From the NCBI RefSeq assembly GCF_015832195.1, contig NC_052034.1, forward strand, positions 4,055,501 through 4,119,500: a stretch of DNA of 64,000 nt, in the 5' to 3' direction. Position 1 is the stretch's first letter, and each line of letters starts with the position of its first letter. Under the pieces are notes generated by a model. The model was not told the origin of the DNA, did not search any database, and saw only the letters and a list, made by a program, of their open reading frames with translations. The position numbers and the translations under genes are program-made. Of this stretch, positions 48,301-56,977 are shown in pieces. This DNA comes from Motacilla alba alba (taxonomy: Eukaryota > Chordata > Aves > Passeriformes > Motacillidae).

Positions 48301-51300
48301 GTGGCAAGGTTTTGAACGGTGTGGTTGTAATCCTTCTTGGATCTAAAGGTCTGCTGGAGTGCTTTAAGTTGGATGTGTTGGAATATGGAGAATTTCTCAA
48401 GTCTGAACCCCTGCTGTAAATGAAAACACTGTGGCAAAAAAAATGTAAATAAATGCCACACATATTTTGTGTAAGAGCGCTTCCCAATATCTATAAATAT
48501 GGTAATTTTGGTGTTTCCCAGTTTTGAGTTTTAAACAGGAGACAGACACATGAAATATTACAAAGCAAGCATTTTATTTTTTTCATGGATTAATTTTATA
48601 ATTTCACTTTTAAATTACCTGAAAACAATTAATGGAAACTAAATGTAGTATTTTAAAGAGGATTGCCTTTGAAAGGAAATAATTTGTTCTTGAAAACATA
48701 ACTTCAATAGCTTCTCAGTTTAACTGCATTTTAATATGAATACAAAACTCATCCCGGGTCAGACTCTCCAGGAAAACTTTCTCATGATTCCTGTAGCAGT
48801 TGATTCATTCCTTGCTGCCTTAATTTTGCAGCTTTAAATGGCAGGTTCTCTGCAAAGCCATCCACTTCAAAGCTTCATAAAACAGAGTTTTGAATAAATT
48901 ACTGAGTTAGAAATTACACTGGCTGTGCCCAGCTTTGTGCCTGGATGTGGGAATACTTGGCACTGGGTGTGGAATTCCAAGGAAAATTGCCTCTTTGCTG
49001 GCTTGCCAAAGAGCAGTAAAGAAGGAAAACTGCTGCAGATGAGCAGACATGGAAATCTCCAGCTTCCCTTTCCAGAGAACACATCCTGAAGAACCGTTGA
49101 ATATTAATACACATCATAACTGGGCAAACAGTGGGATTAACAGAAACTCCTGCTTCTGGAGGGAACATGTCCCAGCGTGGGCAGCACTGCCTGCTGGAAC
49201 TACTCTCACCTTTAAAATGCATCTCTGAGCCTGCAACGTGGAATCAGTGGGAAGTGGGGAAGGCCCACCATGTGTGGACACACCATGTTGGGCTGTGGCA
49301 TGCCCATGCTTCATGAGGCCCAGCCTGTATTATTTTGGATCTTTTTTTTCTCTCTTTTGCAAGCTTTAGATAATATAATACTGATAACAAGACACTGCTA
49401 AGAAGTGACATAGTTGCTTTGTCTTTCACAGAGAGACAGCCCCCCTTCCTCTGTATTCAGATTTCTGGTATGTGTGTGTGGAGACGATTTGTCTATAATT
49501 GTTTGCTTTCTTCAGAGTCTTTTGAAGTTTAAATCTTCAAGCCGGCTCCCTATATTAAAAATAAATTCTTCCAAGCCACCAATAAAATGTCAGCTGTGAT
49601 TAAAGCCCGACTCCTCATTTTAAGACGTGTCTCCTAAGCACTGTGAGGTCACTCAATGAGTCAGCGTTTGAAAGGACCGGGACCGTTATTGTTTGGGTAA
49701 AGCCCAAAGTTCATCATTGCTTGCTTAAATGGTTTCATCACGTTTTAAATGGCTTTGCATTGTGCTGAAAGAAATGTAAACTGCAGGAACGATTTGGCAG
49801 AGAACTTGAGATATTTCAGGCACCTCAAATCTTGAAAAAACCCTCTGTATTAATGTCGAAGTTGGTATTTCTGGTAAGGAAAAGCTTTAACTCCTGTGTA
49901 GTAAAGCGGAGGGTGAAGTGGGAAGCTCTGTCTGAGGCATAAACTTTCAACTGTGTTCTCTTAAAATAAAGCTTGGGAACTGCAAAATCTCCAGACAAGG
50001 GCTCTTGTGCAGTGCCAAAGTCTGATGGGGCTTTTCTAGACACATGAACTTCATTAATTTTGTTCATTAAAATAGTGAAGAAATAGAACAGAGGATTAAG
50101 CTGCAAGGAAAAGCCTTGAGAAGCAAGTCCATACTATTTTCAGGACTATCTGTGGAGCCCGTTTATATTACACGCATTAATTGTAACAGTCTTTAATTAC
50201 ATGAACACATTTTATTTTGTCACTTTTCCTCACTGTTTTCTGCAGAGCACACTGTTGGGACTATTTGGAGGCAATTAATCACACCGGAGCACCAAATAAC
50301 TTGGAGCAGGACTCTGCCTGTGTCTCCAGCCTGTGTCAGTCGTGGGTCTCCCCATTCTCTCTGCCCTTTTCCTACATTCCTAATTAACTCCTGCCTCAGT
50401 TCCTCACTGATCCATACAACCCAAAACCCTTTGTCTCAGTGCTGTCTGGAGAATTTGGCCTTGGTTTGGAGGAGGAATCCCGAAACAGCAGTTGAATGTT
50501 GAATGTCTTGCCCTCCTGCAGTGGAGGCTGGCTGGAGCAGAGGCAGGAGTTCAGGTCATTTAGCTGCCACCACCCCCCCGCCGAAGATGCTCAAGTGGGG
50601 GTAATCGGAGATTGAAACGGTATGAAATCTGTTGCAGATTCTGCCACGTTTCGAGAGTTCTCCTCACACTCTCGGGCTTCCCCATCAACCTTTGATTTTT
50701 GTTAAGCATCAGTTAAATCTCCGGTGCTTCTCTCAGAGGTGGACAGGTGCATTTGTTGAGCCCACCTTTCCCGGGCCGGCTGGGTGCTGAGCACGCCCGG
50801 TGGCGGGTCGGTGCGGGGAGCGGCGGGTCCGCCCGGGCGGCTGCGGGTGGAGCCCTGGAGCCGGGCGGGCTCCGGCTGCCGCGGGAGCGCTGCAGCTCGG
50901 CCCGGCAGCGATTCGGGGCGCTGCTGCTGCTCCGCGCTTTCCGCGGCTGCCGCTGGGAGCCCGGCCGCTCACGGTGTTCACATCCCTGCCCAGATCCCCT
51001 GCGCTGGGGCTGTTCCAACCCTCTCCGTCTGCCCCGGGGCGCGGTTCACCCGCTTCGTGACGGCAAAACACGGCTTTGCGGCATCCCGGGTACCCCTCCT
51101 CCCGGTGACCCTGCGGTGAAACCCCCCCGGGGCCGCACGCCGCTCCCCGCCGGTCACGGAACGCTCCAACGGCGAGGGCCGGGGACGGAAGCGGCTCCGC
51201 CGTGGCCGCTCATTCCGGCGCTGCCGCTCTAGCACGGGGAGGGGGCGAAGCGCGCCCGTCCCCGGCAGCCTCACCTGCCGCTGGCCCGGGGAGGGGGCGG

Positions 51301-51347
51301 CCGGGCGGGTCCGCGCTGGCCGGGCCGGCGCTCCCCCGGCCGCGGTG

Positions 51348-51371
51348 CGGCGGGGCGGGGCGGGGGGCGGG
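51348..51371 (+). promoter_or_regulatory. NUFIP2: GC-box (Sp/KLF) cluster of the NUFIP2 promoter
   Basis: Consecutive GGCGGGGCGGGGCGG and GGGGGGCGGG motifs form overlapping Sp1-type sites. They are the densest in the island and suggest initiation slightly downstream, around 51.38-51.45 kb. Confidence 0.6.
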
Positions 51372-51504
51372 CGCGGCGGCGCCGCTCGCTGATTGCAGGG
51401 CGGGCGCTGCCAGTCCGCCGCCTCCCCCGCGCCAGCCGCGTCCCCGCGCCGGAGCCGCACGGCCCAGCAGCGAGCGCCCAGCCCGGCCCCGCCAGCCGCC
51501 CCCC

Positions 51505-51691
51505 ATGGAGGAGCAGCCCCACCACCACCATCACCACCACCACTATTACTACTACGGACACCACCACCACCACCACCCGCAGAGCGCTTACCTGCCGCCG
51601 CCCGACGGCCGAGCCCAGCCTAAGCCGCCGCTCCGCCACGAGCACAAGCACGGCGGCCCGCAGCACACGGAGGCGCCGAAGCGGAGACCAG
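51505..51691 (+). CDS. NUFIP2: NUFIP2 exon 1 coding part (residues 1-62 plus one base)
   Basis: The ATG at 51505 opens MEEQP, then eight His, four Tyr, Gly and six His, continuing with QSAYLPPPDGRAQPKPPL and HEHKHGGPQHTEAPKRRP. The exon ends at 51691 before GTTGGAGCGG and leaves one base (phase 1) that joins exon 2 to encode Gly. Human NUFIP2 begins with MEEKP and a much longer His/Gln-rich stretch, so this N-terminus is recognisable but shorter and nearly free of poly-Gln. The Kozak context has G at +4 but C at -3. The frame stays open for about 100 codons upstream with no further ATG. NUFIP2 is an RNA-binding partner of FMRP, a cofactor of Roquin in mRNA decay, and a stress-granule protein. 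Confidence 0.93.
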
Positions 51692-54562
51692 GTTGGAGCG
51701 GGCAGCGGGACGGGGCCCGTGACCTTCGCGGGGCGGCGGTGGGGCCCCCCTTCTCTTCCTCCTCCTCCTCCGCCGCCGCCGCCTCCCCCGGCCCGGCTCG
51801 AAGCTTCTCCGCCGCGCTGGGGCCGCTTCCTGTCCGCCATGTTGGGGCTGCGGGAGCCGCGGGCCCGCCGGCACCGCCGCCCGCCGGCACGTGGGGCCGG
51901 GCCGCCTTGCCCCGCCGGCCGGGCCCCGGGGGCGCGGGGGGGCGCGGGGGGCGGCCGGGCGGTTGATGAGCGCCAGGATCAATGAGTCAGAGCCGGCCGA
52001 GCGGCCCGGCCCCGCCGGCGGCGGCGGGAGGCGGCGCGGCCCTGCCCGGCCCAGGGCGCTCGGCCGCCTCCTCCCCGCCGGGGCCGGGGCTGCGGCCCCC
52101 GGGCCGTGCCGAGCCGCCGCTGGCCGGGCGGCAGCGCCGCAGAGGCGGTGGCCGGTCAGCGGCGCGGGGGGAGCCGATCCCGGGCAGGGCCGGCGACCCC
52201 GCCGCGCTCCTGGGGGCTCCCCCGCTCCAGCAGCCGCTCTGGGGGGTTTCTGCGGGGTCAGAGCGAGTGCGTGGCCGCCGGCCGGCCGGAGTGCCGCGTA
52301 CTTTTTTTTTTTTTTTTTTTTTTCCCTTCCCTTGAATTTTCCTTTTACATAACGAGGCGGGAGGGGGCCTGGGAGCAGCGGAGCGGGGTCGGCAGTGCCC
52401 CATGTGCAGCCTGGGCAGGCAGGGAGGGACCTGATCGGGCACACGCTAAAATAAGTTACCGAGCAAAAATAAGTGGAGAAGTCATTTCAGTGTTTGCAGC
52501 GTGCCCGGGGTTTTAATATGTGCCTAGGCTGGCACCCCTCCCTTCCCAGCTCTGAAACGGTTTGTGAGCTTACCAGATCCTCTTCACCTGTTCTTCTTAC
52601 CGTCCTGGTTTTTTTCCTCTCCCCTAAAATTTGGTTGCTGCACCTCCGTGTCCAGGCCAAGGCCAGCTGTGCCAAATGTTGATTTGGAGAAAACTCAGGC
52701 AGCTGAGCTGTGAATGCTTGAGAATTGGAACTAGAAACTGCTGACACACTGACTTACTGAAATGGATTTTGTTCTTCATTTTATTCTTTCACTCCTCATC
52801 TGCAATGGTCTTATGACCACTCTTATTGTTTTGTTTCATTAACAAGTGGTGTCAGAAGTCTTGAGTCATGCAAGGTCAGCTGTAACACTGCTCTTGAGAG
52901 GGCTTCCTCTTCATGCTATTCTGAAATAGTTAATTTTAGAGGATCCCGCCGTTCTGGTTCTCTCTGGGGTGAAGTATTTATGGTTAATTTTCTTAACAAC
53001 ATATTTGAAAGTTATAGTGGAAGTTGTAGTGGTTACAGATACTTGCATGTAGTAAAATCCTTTTTGATCCCCCTCGGCAAACTCAGTTGTGGAATTTCTG
53101 TAAAGATTCCTACAAGGATTCTTGTGTTCCCGACTTGCACAGAACTTGAGCTGTTACATCTGCCAGACATCTGAGGCTCCAGGATGTGAGGGTAACAATG
53201 ATTTTTAGTTACAGCAGTTAATTTCAACAACATCAGCAACAACAAAAACGTTCTTCTTCCAAGCTGGAGTTTTGCCCGCTCCAGTTGTTGAGGGACTCCC
53301 TCTCTGTGCTGACTCCGTGCCACCGTGGCTGCAGATGGAGCCTTAGGTGGGTCAGTGGCTGTGGGGGATGTGAGGCTTTCCAGCCTCGGCAAGGAGGACG
53401 GATGAGTCAGAGGAGCAGGAGGGATCCCTCTGCAGCTGGAGTGTGTTCGTTGAGCAGGGCACAGTGTGCTCTCCCTGCCTCCACTGGGGCTCCAGGGCTT
53501 CTCTTGGGGTTTTAGCCAGGGTCCTCGAAAGCAGCAGGCCTCTGGCCAGAGATGTTTAAAGAGGAAAAAGCAAAGAGGAAGTTGGGGTGGTTCAGTGTGG
53601 ACTGTCCTGGGCTTCTAGCTCTGCTTGAATTGCACTCCCAGAACCATGAGACTTGGAAGTGAACTTCAGAAGGAAGGAGGAAAGCTCAGTCTACAGCACA
53701 ATCTCATGCTTTTATGAGTTGGAGCCCTCAGCAAGTGCTTTATTTCTTGGGTCTCAGGCTCATACCATCTCTCCTGGGGACTCTGAAATACAGGTTTTTC
53801 AGTGGGGAATAGACCCATTGCTGGTGGCAGCAGAAGGGCCCTTGCAGGGATGCATTTCTTAGTTCTGTCACCTTTTCAGTGCTAAGGAGCATGTGTAGGG
53901 CGGTGCTGGTCCCTAGCCTGAAATGCAGTGAGGAGATTTGGCCACATTTTCTTCCCTCCATCTTCCAGCTGGACTTGCACGAGTCCCTTTGGAAGTACTG
54001 CAGGGGTTTTTTCCCCACCCCTTTACTGAGATGGCATTTGGGAGGAGGGTGGGAAGGAGGATGCTGGTGTTGCAGGCCCAGGAGCTGATGGAGATGGTAG
54101 GAGTTGTCCCTTGTTCACAGTGTGTATCCTGAACCTCCACAGATCTTGTCTCAAAGGCAGTGGATCCCGCTGTCTTGAAGCATCCTGGGAATTAATTTTT
54201 TCCTCTCTGTGACCTGGAAATAGTAGCTGATGAAATAGCTTTCCAGCTTGCCAGTGATCTTCAGTACAGTATATTTTCCTGGCATAGTATCTGTATTTTC
54301 TTTTGCTTTGTTATGTTATCTGTATGTCACTCAGTTATGCGGGAGGCAGTCATGGCTGGTCCTTCCTGCTTAACCCTTCTTGTTGTGGGTTCCAGCGAAT
54401 AAATTTATGCAGCTTTACCTCAGAGACTAGATATTTTCCTATTTTAAAATGTCCGCATGAGGAAACTGGATATGTTTGGGGCTGACTACAGCTTTCTGCA
54501 ATGACAAGTCTAACATTTCACATTCTAATTCTTGCCTTTTGCTGTTTTTGGCTTCCCTCTAG
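51692..54562 (+). other. NUFIP2: NUFIP2 intron 1 (2.87 kb, phase 1)
   Basis: The donor is G/GTTGGA at 51692 and the acceptor is TTGGCTTCCCTCTAG ending at 54562. The first 600 bp belong to the CpG island and contain a TCC/CCG triplet tract (about 51752-51783), then a 22-base T-tract. The remainder is ordinary unique sequence with no coding exon visible. AP-1 type TGAGTCA motifs occur at 51983 and 53403. Confidence 0.9.
52302..52323 (+). repeat. Poly-T tract, 22 bases, at the 3' edge of the NUFIP2 CpG island
   Basis: Uninterrupted T22 followed by CCCTTCCC, marking the abrupt end of the CpG island about 610 nt downstream of the exon 1 donor. Confidence 0.9.
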
Positions 54563-56278
54563 GCTACGGAGAGCTAAATGGTAACGCAGGAGAGCGAGAA
54601 GTGTCACTAAAGGGCCTGTGCTCTGATGAAGCCACCGCCCCAGGATCCAGGGTACCCAATGGCAGCCAGCAGCTCGTAGATTCTAGTGTCACCCCAAAGC
54701 AAACTGTGAAGGCCAGTGCTTTGGGGAAAGCTGGAATCAAAACCAAGAACTTCATTCAGAAAAATAGCATGGACAAAAAGAATGAGAAGTCCTATGAAAA
54801 CAAACACAGAGAAAACCAGTCCTCAGACAAGCCAGAGGGAGTGTCTATTCCAAACGGCGTGGTGACCAACAATTCCAGCTATATCACTAATGGCTACGTA
54901 GGCAAAGGGGCTGATAACGATGGTAGTGGCTCCGAGAGTGGATATACTACACCTAAAAAACGGAAAGGCAGGCGCAACAGTGCCAAGGGTTGTGAGAACT
55001 TGAATCTAGTACAGGACAAAATAATGCAGCAGGAGGTCGGCGCACCAACCCTGAAACAGGAACTTGAGAGTTTCAAGCCTGATTATAGTGAACAAAAGGG
55101 GAACCGAATTGAAAATACTAAGCCTGTTTGGAAATATGAGGCTGGGGCTGGTGGAGCAGGCCGGGGAAAGCCCGGGCTTGGGGATGTACCACGGAAAAAC
55201 TCTGATGCCAAACCTGGGATTAGCAGCAAGAAGTTTGATGACCGGCCCAAAGGGAAGCACGCATCGTCGGCTACGTCTAAAGAGGACTCATGGACCTTAT
55301 TTAAACCACCCCCAGTTTTTCCAGTGGACAATAGCAGTGCTAAAATTGTTCCCAAAATTAGTTATGCAAGTAAAGTTAAAGAAAACCTCAACAAAGCAGC
55401 TCAAACCCCATCCACGTCGTCCTCATCGTCTTCATCATCTGCTGGGGAAACTCAGGCCCAGACATCAAGTCGACTGTCCCAAGTCCCCATGTCTGCTATG
55501 AAATCTGTCACTTCTGCCAGCTTCTCCAACGGGCCGATCCTTGCTGGGACTGATGGAAGTGTGTATTCCCCAGGGGCCCAGCCACTGCTCTCCTCTGCTG
55601 CTAGTACTGTACCATCGAGCTCCTCCTCCTCCGAGTCAGTACCCCAGGACATGAGTACAACTTCGACAGCCCTCGAACAAAAGAAATCTGGCCTTTTTAT
55701 CTACCCTTCAAATATGCAAACTGTGCTCCTGGGGACAGCGCAAGTCGATTTCCCTTCACAGACGAATCAGCAGAACCTGGGGGATATCTTCCAGAATCAG
55801 TGGGGCTTGTCTTTCATAAACGAGCCCAGTGCTGGACCTGAAACCGTCGTGGGGAAATCTGCGGATAATCAGTTAATGGAAGTGACATTTCAAGGGGAAT
55901 ATCCTGCCACTTTGGTTTCACAGTGTCCTGAAATCATTCCCTCAGGAACTGAACAACCTGTGTTTCCTAAGGCTTATGAGCTGGATAAACGGACTAGCCC
56001 TCAAATTCTTAGTGCTGTTCTTAAGCCTGGGACTGCTGTTGAGGGTGGTGTCTTAGCTTTGGAGTCGCATCACACAGGTGACCTACAAAAGGCAGACACC
56101 GGTAGCCAAGGTGCTTTAGTGTTTCTTTCAAAAGACTATGAAGTAGAGAATCCTCTGGCCTCTCCTACGAACAATTTGCTAGCCTCCGCCAAAGAACAGA
56201 GGTACCAGAGAGGCCTAGAAAGGAAAGATAGCTGGGGTTCTTTTGACCTGAGGGCTGCTATTCTATATCACACTAAAG
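54563..56278 (+). CDS. NUFIP2: NUFIP2 exon 2, main coding exon (about residues 63-634)
   Basis: The exon starts after TTCCCTCTAG and reads Gly-YGELNGNAGEREVSLKG, matching the conserved NUFIP2 sequence, and remains open for 572 codons. Features in order: an acidic/Ser-Gly segment GADNDGSGSESGYTTP; a basic nuclear-localisation-like KKRKGRR at about residues 194-200; a conserved KEDSWTLFKPPPVFPVDNSS block; a run of eight serines at about 348-355; the LGDIFQNQWGLSFINEPSAG block; and the C-terminal ERKDSWGSFDLRAAILYHTK. The protein looks largely disordered with no classical RNA-binding fold. The donor AAAG/GTAATG leaves phase 1 at 56278. If the intron were retained, the frame would run 34 further codons to 56380-56382. 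The predicted full protein is about 660 residues versus about 695 in human, the difference lying in the N-terminal His/Gln region. Confidence 0.97.
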
Positions 56279-56960
56279 GTAATGGCTTAACTTGCTGCCT
56301 AAGGGCGTTCTCTTTTTTTTTATTTATTTTATTTTTAGAAGTGCAATATTCTAACGTGGTATGTTCCTTCCAGCAATTCTAATTGTTTTAAAAATGACCC
56401 TCTTTCTTTGCTTGCATATCCTCTCATGGCAATAACGGTCTGGGGAAGTTACTCAAAGGGTTGTTTAATTAATGTTAAGAGGTATTTGTTTCCCTGCTGC
56501 CGCGGACAAGCATGAGTGATGTTGAGAGAGATGATACTTAGCAGGTCCTGGTAAGCCACCCGGCATTGGAAGGAGTTAAATGTGTAGGTTCAGCTGCTCT
56601 GTTCCAGCTGTACCAGGTGATTCTGTCACTGCGAAGGCTTCATAGTCTGTACTCACACCTCTGCCACCAAAGTGTTGCAGCTTCTCCCCTGGGCAGATCA
56701 GACCATGAAATCATGGCTTTGAAGGAAGAAGAAATTATTCCTGCAACTGTAGGTGTGATTTATTTTTTTTAAGTGTGCCCCACACACACTTTTTCCCTGC
56801 CCCTGAGTATTATGGCAACAGCAAGACCAATCTTTTCTTATCAGCTTCTCTGTGAGCTGCAGATTGAATTCTCTCCTTGTCTTTGTAGGCCACATCTTTC
56901 AGATGATTTTATTGCTTTCATGGAGTCCTTTGTAGTCCAGCTCCCTTTTTTCCTGTTTGG

Positions 56961-56977
56961 TTTTTTTTTTTTTTTTT
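56961..56977 (+). repeat. Poly-T tract, 17 bases
   Basis: Uninterrupted T17 in NUFIP2 intron 2. It could be a reversed retroposon tail, but no element body was recognised beside it. Confidence 0.8.

Larger units (their letters stand above)
32311..50749. other. Intergenic region between the TAOK1 and NUFIP2 promoters
   Basis: About 18 kb in which I recognise no protein-coding gene. Open frames are short (none above about 120 codons) and resemble nothing known. The interval contains two probable MIR-like SINE remnants (about 32.77 and 35.95 kb), small TA and TTG microsatellites, and scattered T-tracts. Its plus strand appears T- and G-rich, which is unlike TAOK1 intron 1. This may reflect rightward transcription from the TAOK1 CpG island or from an upstream NUFIP2 promoter. 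Two acceptor-like sites followed by open frames occur at 33937 and 35002 (see findings). Confidence 0.7.
50750..52290. promoter_or_regulatory. NUFIP2: CpG island spanning the NUFIP2 promoter and exon 1
   Basis: About 1.5 kb of CpG-dense sequence starts abruptly after AT-rich intergenic DNA and ends at the T-tract near 52302. It covers the upstream region, the first coding exon and the start of intron 1. A dense GC-box array (51348-51371) lies about 140 nt before the start codon, and an ETS-like GACGGAAGCGG occurs at 51184-51194. No TATA box is evident. No ATG occurs between 51300 and the start codon at 51505, so the NUFIP2 leader appears free of upstream ORFs if transcription starts at the GC boxes. 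All long open frames on either strand within the island are composition artefacts. Confidence 0.85.

Noticed and set aside
51202..51966. 254-codon plus-strand frame read as one gene
   Set aside because: Only the part from the ATG at 51505 to the donor at 51691 is NUFIP2. The rest reads into intron 1 and upstream promoter sequence.
51620..52444. 274-codon minus-strand frame in the NUFIP2 island
   Set aside because: Pro/Arg/Gly-rich shadow in CpG-island DNA, with a poly-Lys stretch created by the T22 tract.
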